From Gemmatimonadota bacterium (GTDB lineage Bacteria > Gemmatimonadota > Gemmatimonadetes > Palauibacterales > Palauibacteraceae): DNA of 33,221 nucleotides. The stretch spans positions 1 to 33,221 of the forward strand of contig JAPULH010000074.1 of assembly GCA_027295155.1 (NCBI GenBank), read 5' to 3'. The notes below the pieces were generated by a model. That model searched no databases, was not told the DNA's origin, and saw nothing but the letters and a program-made list of their open reading frames with translations. How positions within the stretch are numbered: the stretch's first letter is position 1; every line of letters begins with the position of its first letter. Positions 25,975-33,221 of this stretch are shown here, in pieces. A program made the translations under genes and the position numbers.

Positions 25975-26616
25975 TTGACACCACTCAATCTTCCGAACGC
26001 TATCACCTCGGTCCGGGTGGCTCTCACGCCGGTCGTGGCGATTCTTCTGCTCCAGCCCTCGCTGCGCTCCCGCCTGCTGGCCTTTCTCGTCTTCCTGCTC
26101 GCGGCCCTGTCGGATCTGTGGGATGGGCAGCTGGCGAGGCGGCGGGACGAGATCACCGACTTCGGGAAGATCGTCGATCCCGTGGCGGACAAGCTGCTGG
26201 TTCTCGCCACGCTCCTACCTCTCTACTGGATCGGTATGCAGCAGCCGGAGCTTGTTTCCATCCCGCTGTATGGGGGGCTGCCGCTCTGGGTCGTGGTGGT
26301 TCTCTTGGGGCGCGAGATCGTGATCACGACGCTCCGCTTCGCGGCTGCCCGGAAGGGGAGCGTGGTCCCGGCGTCGCTGATCGGCAAACGGAAGGCTCTC
26401 GCTCAGAACATCTTCGTCGGGTCGGCGATGCTGCTCGTCGCCCTCAGGACGGGAGCTGTGGCGAACGCCTGGTCGAGCTCGTTCTGGTATGGCTTCCAGC
26501 GCGTCAACGAATGGTTCACGACGGGGATCCTCACCGTGGCCCTGCTGCTTACCGTGGTTTCCCTCATCACCTATCTGTTCTCGTTCGGGCGGATCTTCGC
26601 TCGAGAGCAGGCGTGA
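25975..26616 (+). CDS. pgsA: CDP-diacylglycerol--glycerol-3-phosphate 3-phosphatidyltransferase
   Basis: LNLPNAITSVRVALTPV and SDLWDGQLARRRDEITDFGKIVDPVADKLLV (CDP-alcohol phosphotransferase motif); several TM helices. Start (TTG at 25960 or 25975) uncertain. Confidence 0.92.
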   Translation: MTPLNLPNAITSVRVALTPVVAILLLQPSLRSRLLAFLVFLLAALSDLWDGQLARRRDEITDFGKIVDPVADKLLVLATLLPLYWIGMQQPELVSIPLYGGLPLWVVVVLLGREIVITTLRFAAARKGSVVPASLIGKRKALAQNIFVGSAMLLVALRTGAVANAWSSSFWYGFQRVNEWFTTGILTVALLLTVVSLITYLFSFGRIFAREQA

Positions 26617-26674
26617 CCGGAGCGTGGCGCCGGGCTCCGCGAGCCGCACTCCCCGTACGGTAGTAGCTCGCTCC

Positions 26675-27370
26675 GTGCGTCTCGTACGACTGGCAGGCGT
26701 GTCGCCGGCGCAGACGTTTCGGACTCTCGAGGCGCTTGAGCTGGCCGGGGTCTCACTCGACCTCAGACCGCGTGGGTATCTCCTCGACCTTTCGCTCCGC
26801 GCTACCGCGGGGTCCGCGGCGGCTCGGGGAACCGATCCTGAACGCGCTCTGGAGGCGGTGATCACGGCCTTCGGGGACCATGTCTTCGCCGTGGGTAGAC
26901 GGACGCTGGTCGCAGTGGTCACCGAGCTTCTGCGGCGTCACGATACGACCGTGTCCACTGCGGAGAGCTGTACGGGAGGCAGGTTGGCGACGGCTCTGAC
27001 CAGCGTGCCCGGGGCTTCGGACGTGTTCTGGGGTGGTGTGGTGGCGTACGATGACGCTGCGAAGCGCGAGCTGGTCGCCGTCAGCGCTCGAACGCTTGCC
27101 GAGCACGGAGCGGTGTCGGAAGCGGTGGCCGGCGAGATGGCGCGTGGTGTGCGCCGACGCTCGGGAACAACGTGGGGAGTGGCGGTTACCGGGATCGCCG
27201 GGCCTGGCGGCGGCACCCCCGAGAAGCCCGTCGGGACCGTCTGGGTTGCCGTTTCCGGTCCTCGGGCGGTGACGGTGCGCTTCCGCTTCGGCGGGGATCG
27301 CCATGAGGTCCGCCGCCGGTCCGCGCAGGCGGCCCTCGATACGCTGCGCAGGTGCTGCCTGCCGGCTTGA
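26675..27370 (+). CDS. Short CinA: PncC (nicotinamide-nucleotide amidase) domain with residual KH-like linker and no MoCF domain
   Basis: VSTAESCTGGRLATALTSVPGASDVFWGGVVAYDDAAKRELV and VAVTGIAGPGGGTPEKPVGTVWVAV are CinA C-terminal. The upstream segment SLDLRPRGYLLDLSLRATAG...ALEAVITAFGDHVFAVGRRTL resembles the CinA inter-domain region. Confidence 0.85.
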   Translation: MRLVRLAGVSPAQTFRTLEALELAGVSLDLRPRGYLLDLSLRATAGSAAARGTDPERALEAVITAFGDHVFAVGRRTLVAVVTELLRRHDTTVSTAESCTGGRLATALTSVPGASDVFWGGVVAYDDAAKRELVAVSARTLAEHGAVSEAVAGEMARGVRRRSGTTWGVAVTGIAGPGGGTPEKPVGTVWVAVSGPRAVTVRFRFGGDRHEVRRRSAQAALDTLRRCCLPA

Positions 27371-27396
27371 CCCTGCGAGAATCGGACGGGAAGGGA

Positions 27397-28023
27397 ATGA
27401 AGGATACGAGAGACGCCGAAGGGACGCTCGAGGAAGCTGCTGCGGAGGCCGAGATCGCGGCCGAGGAAGCCGCCGCACGGGCTCACGAGCATGAGGGCCT
27501 CGTCGTGGCCGAGGAGCCGCCGAAGGCGGAGGATGGCCTCGTGCAGGAGCTGCAGGAGCTTCAGGACCGCCACCTGAGGCTGGCGGCGGAGTTCGAGAAC
27601 TACCGAAAACGGACGCGGCGCGAGCTCGCGGAGATGAGGCTCCGGGCACAGGCGGAGCTCGTCCAGTGCTTGCTCGAGGTTCTCGATGACCTGGGCCGTG
27701 TGGCCGAGGCGACGCCCGACGCGACGGTGGAGTCACTGCAGGAGGGCATCGCTCTCGTCGAGCTGAAGATGCGGAGGGAGCTCGATGACGCGGGCCTGGC
27801 CCGCATCGAGGCGGCCGGCAAGCGGTTCGACCCGAACCTCCACGAGGCCATCGTTACCCGCCCCGTCAGCGAACCCGAGGAGGATGATCTCGTGTCCCGC
27901 GTTTTCCTCGAGGGGTACACGTTCGGGCCCATCCTCGTCCGGCCAGCCCGCGTAGAGGTGAGCAAGTACGCGTCTGCGCCAGCGGAGGAGCAGCCGGGGA
28001 CGGCCGAGGGTGACGAGAGCTGA
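27397..28023 (+). CDS. grpE: Nucleotide exchange factor GrpE
   Basis: [60 protein letters not shown]. Confidence 0.95.
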   Translation: MKDTRDAEGTLEEAAAEAEIAAEEAAARAHEHEGLVVAEEPPKAEDGLVQELQELQDRHLRLAAEFENYRKRTRRELAEMRLRAQAELVQCLLEVLDDLGRVAEATPDATVESLQEGIALVELKMRRELDDAGLARIEAAGKRFDPNLHEAIVTRPVSEPEEDDLVSRVFLEGYTFGPILVRPARVEVSKYASAPAEEQPGTAEGDES

Positions 28024-29123
28024 TGGCGACGCGGACCAAGGACTACTACGACGTCCTCGGGGTGGATGAGAAGGCCGACGCCGCCGAGATCAAGAAGGCC
28101 TACCGCAAGCTCGCCAAGCAGTACCATCCGGACACGCACCCCGATGAACCGCGGGCCGCGGAACGGTTCAAGGAGATCTCCGGGGCCAACCACGTGCTCT
28201 CCGACCCGGAGCGGCGGCGGAAATACGACCAGATGCGGCGCTTCGGAGGCCTCGGCTTCGGTGGGCGGGCCGGCCCGCGCGGAGGCGGACCGGCCGGGGG
28301 ATTTCGCTTCGAGGATCTCACCGACACCGGTGGCCTCGGGGACCTTTTCAGCTCCATCTTCGACTTTGGCCGGCGCGCCACGAAGCGTCCCAGGCGGCCC
28401 AGCCGCGGACAGAACGTCGAGTACCTGGTCGAGATTCTTTTCCGGACTGCCGTTCGGGGCGGAAAGGTGGCGGTCACGGTGCCGATCGTGGAAAGCTGCG
28501 CGACCTGCGAGGGGGACGGCGTGGCTCCGGGCGGAAAGCTGACGGAGTGCTCGGAGTGCAACGGCACCGGCCGTGTGACGTTCGGTCAGGGCACGTTCTC
28601 CGTGAAGCGGCCGTGCCCTGCGTGCATGGCTCGCGGCGCGATTCCGGACCCTCCGTGCCCGACGTGTGACGGCCGCGGAGAGGTGCGTTCGAGGCGCAGA
28701 ATCAGCGTGGCCGTGCCCTCCGGCGTGGAAACGGGCTCCAAGGTCCGAATACCCGGCCAGGGTGAGCGAGGCCCGGCCGGCGGTGCACCCGGCGATCTCA
28801 TCATCAAGTTCCGGGTCAAAGAGGACCGATTCTTCAAGCGGGACGGCCTGAACCTGGTGTGCGAGGTGCCGATCAACATCGCGCAGGCCATGCTCGGCTC
28901 CAGGCTCCGCGTCCGGACAGTGGACAACAGGAAGATCGTGCTCCGGATTCCTGCCGGAACGCAAAGCGGGACCACCTTCCGCGTTCGTGGCCACGGAGTG
29001 GAGAAGGGTGGTGTGCGGGGAGACCAGCTGGTGCGCGTGCGCATCGAGGCACCGTCGGAGCTCTCGGAGCGGGGACGCGAGGCGGCGCGGGACCTCGCCG
29101 CCGCAGAAGGGCTCCGCTACTGA
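28023..29123 (+). CDS. dnaJ: Molecular chaperone DnaJ
   Basis: J domain with HPD ([18 protein letters not shown]), G/F-rich region, zinc-finger motifs [31 protein letters not shown] overlaps the grpE stop. Confidence 0.95.
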   Translation: MATRTKDYYDVLGVDEKADAAEIKKAYRKLAKQYHPDTHPDEPRAAERFKEISGANHVLSDPERRRKYDQMRRFGGLGFGGRAGPRGGGPAGGFRFEDLTDTGGLGDLFSSIFDFGRRATKRPRRPSRGQNVEYLVEILFRTAVRGGKVAVTVPIVESCATCEGDGVAPGGKLTECSECNGTGRVTFGQGTFSVKRPCPACMARGAIPDPPCPTCDGRGEVRSRRRISVAVPSGVETGSKVRIPGQGERGPAGGAPGDLIIKFRVKEDRFFKRDGLNLVCEVPINIAQAMLGSRLRVRTVDNRKIVLRIPAGTQSGTTFRVRGHGVEKGGVRGDQLVRVRIEAPSELSERGREAARDLAAAEGLRY

Positions 29124-29140
29124 CCGACCGCCGCCGTGCC

Positions 29141-29170
29141 GGCCCGGCGTACTTCTTCAAGAGCCTTCTA
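29141..29170 (-). repeat. Stop-anchored repeat copy at the 3' end of mnmA
   Basis: Minus strand TAGAAGGCTCTTGAAGAAGTACGCCGGGCC; 26/30 identical to the copy at 32076-32105. Confidence 0.8.
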
Positions 29171-30271
29171 GACGATCACGCCCCCGCCGAGCACGACGTC
29201 GTCACGATACAGAACGGCGCTCTGTCCCGGAGTGATCGCGTTCTGCGGAAGCGCCAGATCTACCACGAAGCGCGCGGCCCCGGTCTCGACCAGGCGGCCC
29301 TCGACGATGGGCGCGCCGTGCCGGACCCGTACTCCGACCGTCGTCCCCGTCTCGGGAATCGGAGCCAGCCAATTGGCCCTCGCCGCCTCCACACGGGTTC
29401 TGGCGAGAGAGGAGCGCGGTCCCACGACGACCGCTCGCTCCCCGGGCCGGATCTCGATGACGAACATCGGCTCCGCGAAGCCGCCCGGCAGACCACGCCG
29501 CTGCCCCACAGTGAACCGGGCATAGCCGTCGTGCTCCCCGACCGTGCGGCCGTTCTCGAGAACGACGGGCCCCGGAGCCAGGGCCGGGTGGTCGTCGCCC
29601 AGATAGCGCCGGAGCACGCCCGCGTAATCGTTGTCCGGCACGAAGCAGATCTCATACGACTCCGCCTTGTCGGCGGTGCCCAGGTCCAGCGCTCGCGCCT
29701 GTCGCCGGACGTCCGCCTTCTCCATGTCTCCGATCGGGAGCAGGAGTCGCCCGATCACCTCCCGTGGGATTCCCCAGAGGAAGTACGTTTGATCCTTCCG
29801 GTCGTCCTCGGCGCGGCACAGCAGCGGCGTGCCGTTCTCGCGAGTCACGCGCGCGTAGTGCCCGGTCGCGAGGAAGTCACACCCGAACGCGTCGGCGCGA
29901 TGCAGCAGGTCGCGAAATTTCGTGAAGCTGTTGCAGCGCACGCACGGAATGGGAGTCCGGCCGGCCGCGTACTCGGAGACGAAGTCGTCGATCACGTCGC
30001 GGGTGAAGCTCTCCTCGACATCGAAGACGGTGTGCACGATGCCGAGGCGCGCCGCTACCGATCTCGCGTCGGCGATCCCCTCGAGCCCGCAGCACGAGCG
30101 GCTCGGGCCGGGCACGTCGCCGTAGCAGAACGTCTTCATCGTGAGGCCCACGACCCGGTATCCCGCTTCGTGGAGGAGTGCCGCCGCGAGGCTCGAATCC
30201 ACACCGCCCGACATGGCGACCAGAACGGAGGCTTCGCGGTGCCCCGGTGCGGTGGCGGTGGGCCCGTACAC
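29168..30271 (-). CDS. mnmA: tRNA-specific 2-thiouridylase MnmA
   Basis: VLVAMSGGVDSSLAAALL (PP-loop), SCCGLEGIADARSVAARLGI, PCVRCNSFTKFRDLL, FLATGHYARV, DQTYFLWGIPRE. Likely GTG start at 30271. Confidence 0.95.
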   Translation of the reverse strand: MYGPTATAPGHREASVLVAMSGGVDSSLAAALLHEAGYRVVGLTMKTFCYGDVPGPSRSCCGLEGIADARSVAARLGIVHTVFDVEESFTRDVIDDFVSEYAAGRTPIPCVRCNSFTKFRDLLHRADAFGCDFLATGHYARVTRENGTPLLCRAEDDRKDQTYFLWGIPREVIGRLLLPIGDMEKADVRRQARALDLGTADKAESYEICFVPDNDYAGVLRRYLGDDHPALAPGPVVLENGRTVGEHDGYARFTVGQRRGLPGGFAEPMFVIEIRPGERAVVVGPRSSLARTRVEAARANWLAPIPETGTTVGVRVRHGAPIVEGRLVETGAARFVVDLALPQNAITPGQSAVLYRDDVVLGGGVIV

Positions 30272-30287
30272 AGGCAGCAGCCTTCCG

Positions 30288-31454
30288 TTAGGTGTGGGCC
30301 ATGATTCGGGAACAAGCCCGGATCGTGGCATCGGCCGCCCGCTCGACATGTTCCCGAGTCGTTGTCGGCCCGAAGCTGTAACGGAGGGTGGCGTACTCGT
30401 CCGATCCGGCGATGCCCATCGCCTTGAGCACGTGAGACGCGGCGACGGAACCGCTGCTACACGCCGACCCGGCCGAGACCGCGATCCCGTCCAGATCCAG
30501 CGATACGAGAAGGGCGCCCGGATCGCAGTCGGGGATGCCTACGCTGAGGATGTTGGGAAGGCGCTCCGGGGCGTCGCTCGCGTGAACGGTCAGGCCGCGG
30601 ACTCCCTCTTTCAGGCGCTTCGTGAGTCGCTCCCGCAGCTCGTGCCACCGCGGCACCACCGTCGCGCGTTCCTTGACCGCGAGCCGCGCGGCGCGCGCGA
30701 ACCCCACCGCGCCCAGCGGATTCTGTGTGCCCGGCCACAACGCGCGCTCCTGCGTGCCGCCGTACGTCAGCGGTGCCAGATCCACTCCCTCTCGACAGTA
30801 AAGGAGACCGATGCCCACCAAACCTCCCAGTTTGTGAGCGGTCGCGGAGAGCAGGTCGGTGGGGATCCGTTGGACGGAAACGTCCAGCTTACCGAACGCC
30901 TGCACCGCATCGGTGTGGAGAAGAGCTCCGTGCCGGTGGGTCAGGCGCTCCACCTCGGCGATTGGCTGGACGGCGCCGACCTCGTTGTTCGCCCACATGA
31001 TGGATACGAGCGTCGGCCTGTCACCATCCTGCGCCAGTACGGTCTCGAGAACGTCCAGGCGGAGCGTCGCCGAAGCGTCTACCGGTATGAGTCGCACGTC
31101 GGCGCCCTCTTCCGCCGCGTGCCTCGCCGCACCCAGACCCGCCTGGTGCTCGACCTCCGAGAGGAGCACGCGCGGTTGCCGCCCGGCGTTGGCTCGAACG
31201 AAGCCCAGGACGGCGAGGTTGCTCGAGCTCGTGCCGCCGCCCGTGAAGTAGACCTCGCGCTTATGACAGCCGATGAGGCCGGCGAGCTCCGCGCGTGCCT
31301 CCTCGAGGCTGTGGTGCGCCCTCTGGCCGAAAGAGTGGGAACTGACCGGATTGAAGCAACAATCGAGCGCTTCCTCCATGGCCGTCCACACCTCCGGCCG
31401 CAGGGGAGCCGTAGCGGCGTAATCGAGGTAGATCGCCTGGCCTTCGGCGTACAC
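30288..31454 (-). CDS. Cysteine desulfurase (NifS/IscS-type, class V aminotransferase)
   Basis: IYLDYAATAPLRPEV, MWANNEVGAVQPI, ATAHKLGGLVGIGLLY (PLP lysine region), SAGSACSSGSVAASHVLKAMG (catalytic Cys loop). Start uncertain. Confidence 0.94.
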   Translation of the reverse strand: MYAEGQAIYLDYAATAPLRPEVWTAMEEALDCCFNPVSSHSFGQRAHHSLEEARAELAGLIGCHKREVYFTGGGTSSSNLAVLGFVRANAGRQPRVLLSEVEHQAGLGAARHAAEEGADVRLIPVDASATLRLDVLETVLAQDGDRPTLVSIMWANNEVGAVQPIAEVERLTHRHGALLHTDAVQAFGKLDVSVQRIPTDLLSATAHKLGGLVGIGLLYCREGVDLAPLTYGGTQERALWPGTQNPLGAVGFARAARLAVKERATVVPRWHELRERLTKRLKEGVRGLTVHASDAPERLPNILSVGIPDCDPGALLVSLDLDGIAVSAGSACSSGSVAASHVLKAMGIAGSDEYATLRYSFGPTTTREHVERAADATIRACSRIMAHT

Positions 31455-31692
31455 GTTCGTCGTCTCCGCGTTGTCCCGTGGCGCCCGGGGCCCGGGGGTT
31501 CCGGACGTACGGCCGCCGTGTCGAGGTGGTATTCGGTCCGCCACCGGGAGTTCCTGATGCGGCGCAGCGCGTCCCGACGGGTCGCGGCGGAGAGGGCCTC
31601 ATCGGGAAGGTTTCATCCGCGGACCGCTCCCTCTAGCTTGAGCGGCTGCTTCTCATATCGGTCATCGGCAACTCGCGCTCACACGGAGGATC

Positions 31693-32052
31693 ATGATCCC
31701 CCTTCCGACTTCACTGCCGCCTCTTCCGCCACAGGCCGCCCGCGTCTTTCGGGCTACCGTGCACGGCCTGGTCTTCGGGGACAGGGCTCGGCATCTCCTC
31801 AGCGTACGATCGGGAGAGCCGCTGATGCTCGTCCCGGATCCACCCGGCACGGCCCTCGATCAGGTGTGGGTCCACCTCCACCGTGGCGACGCGATCGGGC
31901 ATCTCCCGAACGAGATCGCCAGCTGGCTCGGGCCGTGGCTGCGGCGGGGTGGTCGGGCGACGGTTCGTCCGCTTCGTGTGGGAGACGACGGCGTGCCGAG
32001 CTGGAAGCGGCTCCTCGTCGAGGTCGCTTGCGATGGAGCCGGTCTCCGCTAA
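31693..32052 (+). CDS. Stand-alone HIRAN-domain-like protein
   Basis: FRATVHGLVFGDRARHLLSVRSGEPLMLVPDPPGTALDQVWVHLHRGDAIGHLPNEIASWLGPWLRRGGRATVRPLRV fits the HIRAN pattern (G-x-F-x-x-R, GexLxLvxeP, iGhlPneiaxxL). Confidence 0.6.
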   Translation: MIPLPTSLPPLPPQAARVFRATVHGLVFGDRARHLLSVRSGEPLMLVPDPPGTALDQVWVHLHRGDAIGHLPNEIASWLGPWLRRGGRATVRPLRVGDDGVPSWKRLLVEVACDGAGLR

Positions 32053-32080
32053 CGTGGCCCGGTCCCCGCTAACATGGCCC
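32041..32080 (+). repeat. 20-nt tandem duplication spanning the stop codon of the HIRAN-like gene
   Basis: GGTCTCCGCTAACGTGGCCC / GGTCCCCGCTAACATGGCCC; 18/20 identical. Confidence 0.9.
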
Positions 32081-32105
32081 GCCGTACTTCTTCAGCCGCC
32101 TTCTA
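32076..32105 (-). repeat. Stop-anchored repeat copy at the 3' end of the BshB1-like gene
   Basis: Minus strand TAGAAGGCGGCTGAAGAAGTACGGCGGGCC. Confidence 0.8.
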
Positions 32106-32846
32106 CAGCGACCTCACGGGGAGCTGCACGACGTCGTCCACCCGCACCGTCTCGTCCGTGTAGTACGGTTCCCCGTACGGCGAGCGGATCAGCGATCCGT
32201 AGTGCCGTGCCTGAGTCTCGACGAGCTCGTAGAGCGGCTGACCGGTAGGGAAGATCTCGCCCGCGGACTCCGTGGCTTCGAACTGCGAGGCGTAGCAGCG
32301 GATCGCCTCCATCTTCCGCCGGAAGTGCTCCTCCTCCAGGCGAACGACGAAGGTGGGCTTTATGGGGTCCTCCCGGTAGCTGAGTGCGTACAGCAGCTTG
32401 TGCGGCCTGTGAGCCGGCGCCTCCCGGGAGCCGTAGCGGGCCAAGCCGGCGAGGAAGCAGGCGTCGCGTCCCAGCTCGGCGGCCACCCGGTGGTCCGGGT
32501 GTCTTCCGCGGGAGAAGGGAAGGATCACGACCCTGGGGCGCAGGCGCCGGATCATGGTCGCGAGCCGCTCGCGGCTCTCCGGGCCGTTGACCACGCCCGC
32601 GTCCGGAAGGCCCGCGTTCCATCGCACCGCCAGCCCGAGCACCTCGGCGGCTCGCTCGGCCTCCTCTGCCCGCACGTCCGCCGAGCCGCGGGTACCCATC
32701 TCGCCCTCCGTGAGGTCGATCGCGCCGGTGCGGTATCCCTGCTCCACGCACCGGATGAGCGTCCCACCGCAGGTGAGCTCGACGTCGTCCCGGTGGGCGG
32801 CGATCGCCAGAACGTCGACTTTCGGTGGATCACCGGTTGGTGCCAA
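32103..32846 (-). CDS. bshB1: PIG-L/LmbE family deacetylase, BshB1-like (bacillithiol biosynthesis)
   Basis: VDVLAIAAHRDDVELTCGGTLI, DLTEGEMGTRGSADVRAEEAERAAEVLG, LPFSRGRHPDHRVAAEL, YALSYREDPIKPTFVV. Confidence 0.85.
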   Translation of the reverse strand: MAPTGDPPKVDVLAIAAHRDDVELTCGGTLIRCVEQGYRTGAIDLTEGEMGTRGSADVRAEEAERAAEVLGLAVRWNAGLPDAGVVNGPESRERLATMIRRLRPRVVILPFSRGRHPDHRVAAELGRDACFLAGLARYGSREAPAHRPHKLLYALSYREDPIKPTFVVRLEEEHFRRKMEAIRCYASQFEATESAGEIFPTGQPLYELVETQARHYGSLIRSPYGEPYYTDETVRVDDVVQLPVRSL

Positions 32847-32850
32847 CAGG

Positions 32851-33221
32851 CTACTCGTACCGGAGCGCCTCGACGGGATCGAGGCGTGCTCCCCGCGCGG
32901 CGGGATACAGGCCGAAACCGATTCCGGTGAGAGCGGAAACAGCGAGCGCCGCGGCGATGGCCCAGATAGGCGCCTCGGCGGGAACGGGGGACCAGCGGTT
33001 CAGGCCGAACACGATGCCGCCGCCGAGAACGAGTCCGAGCGCGCCGCCGAACAGCGTGAGCGTCGAGGCCTCGACGAGGAACTGCCAGAGGATGTCGCGC
33101 CGTCGCGCGCCCATGGATTTCCTGAGTCCGATCTCGCGCGTCCGTTCGGTGACGGAGATCATCATGATCCCGATCACGCCGACGCCGCCCACCATGAGGC
33201 CCACGCTGGAGAGCGCCACCA
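32851..33221 (-). CDS. MacB/FtsX-like ABC transporter permease, C-terminal part (N-terminus outside window)
   Basis: GVGVIGIMMISVTERTREIGLRKSMGARRRDILWQFLVEASTLTLFGGALGLVLG...FGLYPAARGARLDPVEALRYE. Confidence 0.93.
   Translation of the reverse strand, partial: VALSSVGLMVGGVGVIGIMMISVTERTREIGLRKSMGARRRDILWQFLVEASTLTLFGGALGLVLGGGIVFGLNRWSPVPAEAPIWAIAAALAVSALTGIGFGLYPAARGARLDPVEALRYE

Noticed and set aside
27370-27400. CIRCE/HrcA-type heat-shock operator before grpE-dnaJ
   Set aside because: No TTAGCACTC-N9-GAGTGCTAA-like inverted repeat visible, and no hrcA gene in the window.
28859-30304. 481-aa + strand ORF spanning the dnaJ end and antisense to mnmA
   Set aside because: Shadow ORF over two real genes on opposite strands.
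30141-32072. 643-aa + strand ORF opposite mnmA and the cysteine desulfurase
   Set aside because: Antisense to two confidently identified genes; no domain signature.

Overview
High-GC, gene-dense, mostly housekeeping chromosomal DNA from a bacterium. Gene order and composition suggest a Gemmatimonadota-like lineage, but that is inference only. Left to right, the window holds:
- the 3' end of a DUF255/YyaL-like gene, an S9 prolyl oligopeptidase, a sorbosone/glucose dehydrogenase-like secreted protein (-) and an M14 carboxypeptidase;
- a prs-rplY-pth-hppA block, then rpsF-rpsR-DUF2232-rplI-rsfS;
- two consecutive SPOR-type envelope genes and smc;
- an MBL hydrolase, DAHP synthase, yraN, an SRP RNA gene, and dnaX-ybaB-recR;
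- a small membrane protein, pgsA, a short cinA, and grpE-dnaJ;
- mnmA and a cysteine desulfurase (-), a small HIRAN-like protein (+), a BshB1-like deacetylase (-) and the end of a MacB/FtsX-like permease (-).
I found no CRISPR array, transposase, phage, defence or biosynthetic cluster. The signals most worth a second look are small-scale: a dispersed repeat family anchored on stop codons at several unrelated gene ends; an SRP RNA whose apical loop appears to be a GCGAA pentaloop instead of the usual tetraloop; a putative S6:S18-type rpsF leader; a long encoded Glu/Pro tail on S6; a SPOR protein whose BY-kinase-like N-terminus has a VGVVGD tandem repeat where a P-loop would be expected; a CinA lacking its MoCF domain; and a stand-alone HIRAN-like protein. 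All family calls come from reading motifs by eye; no database search was run.
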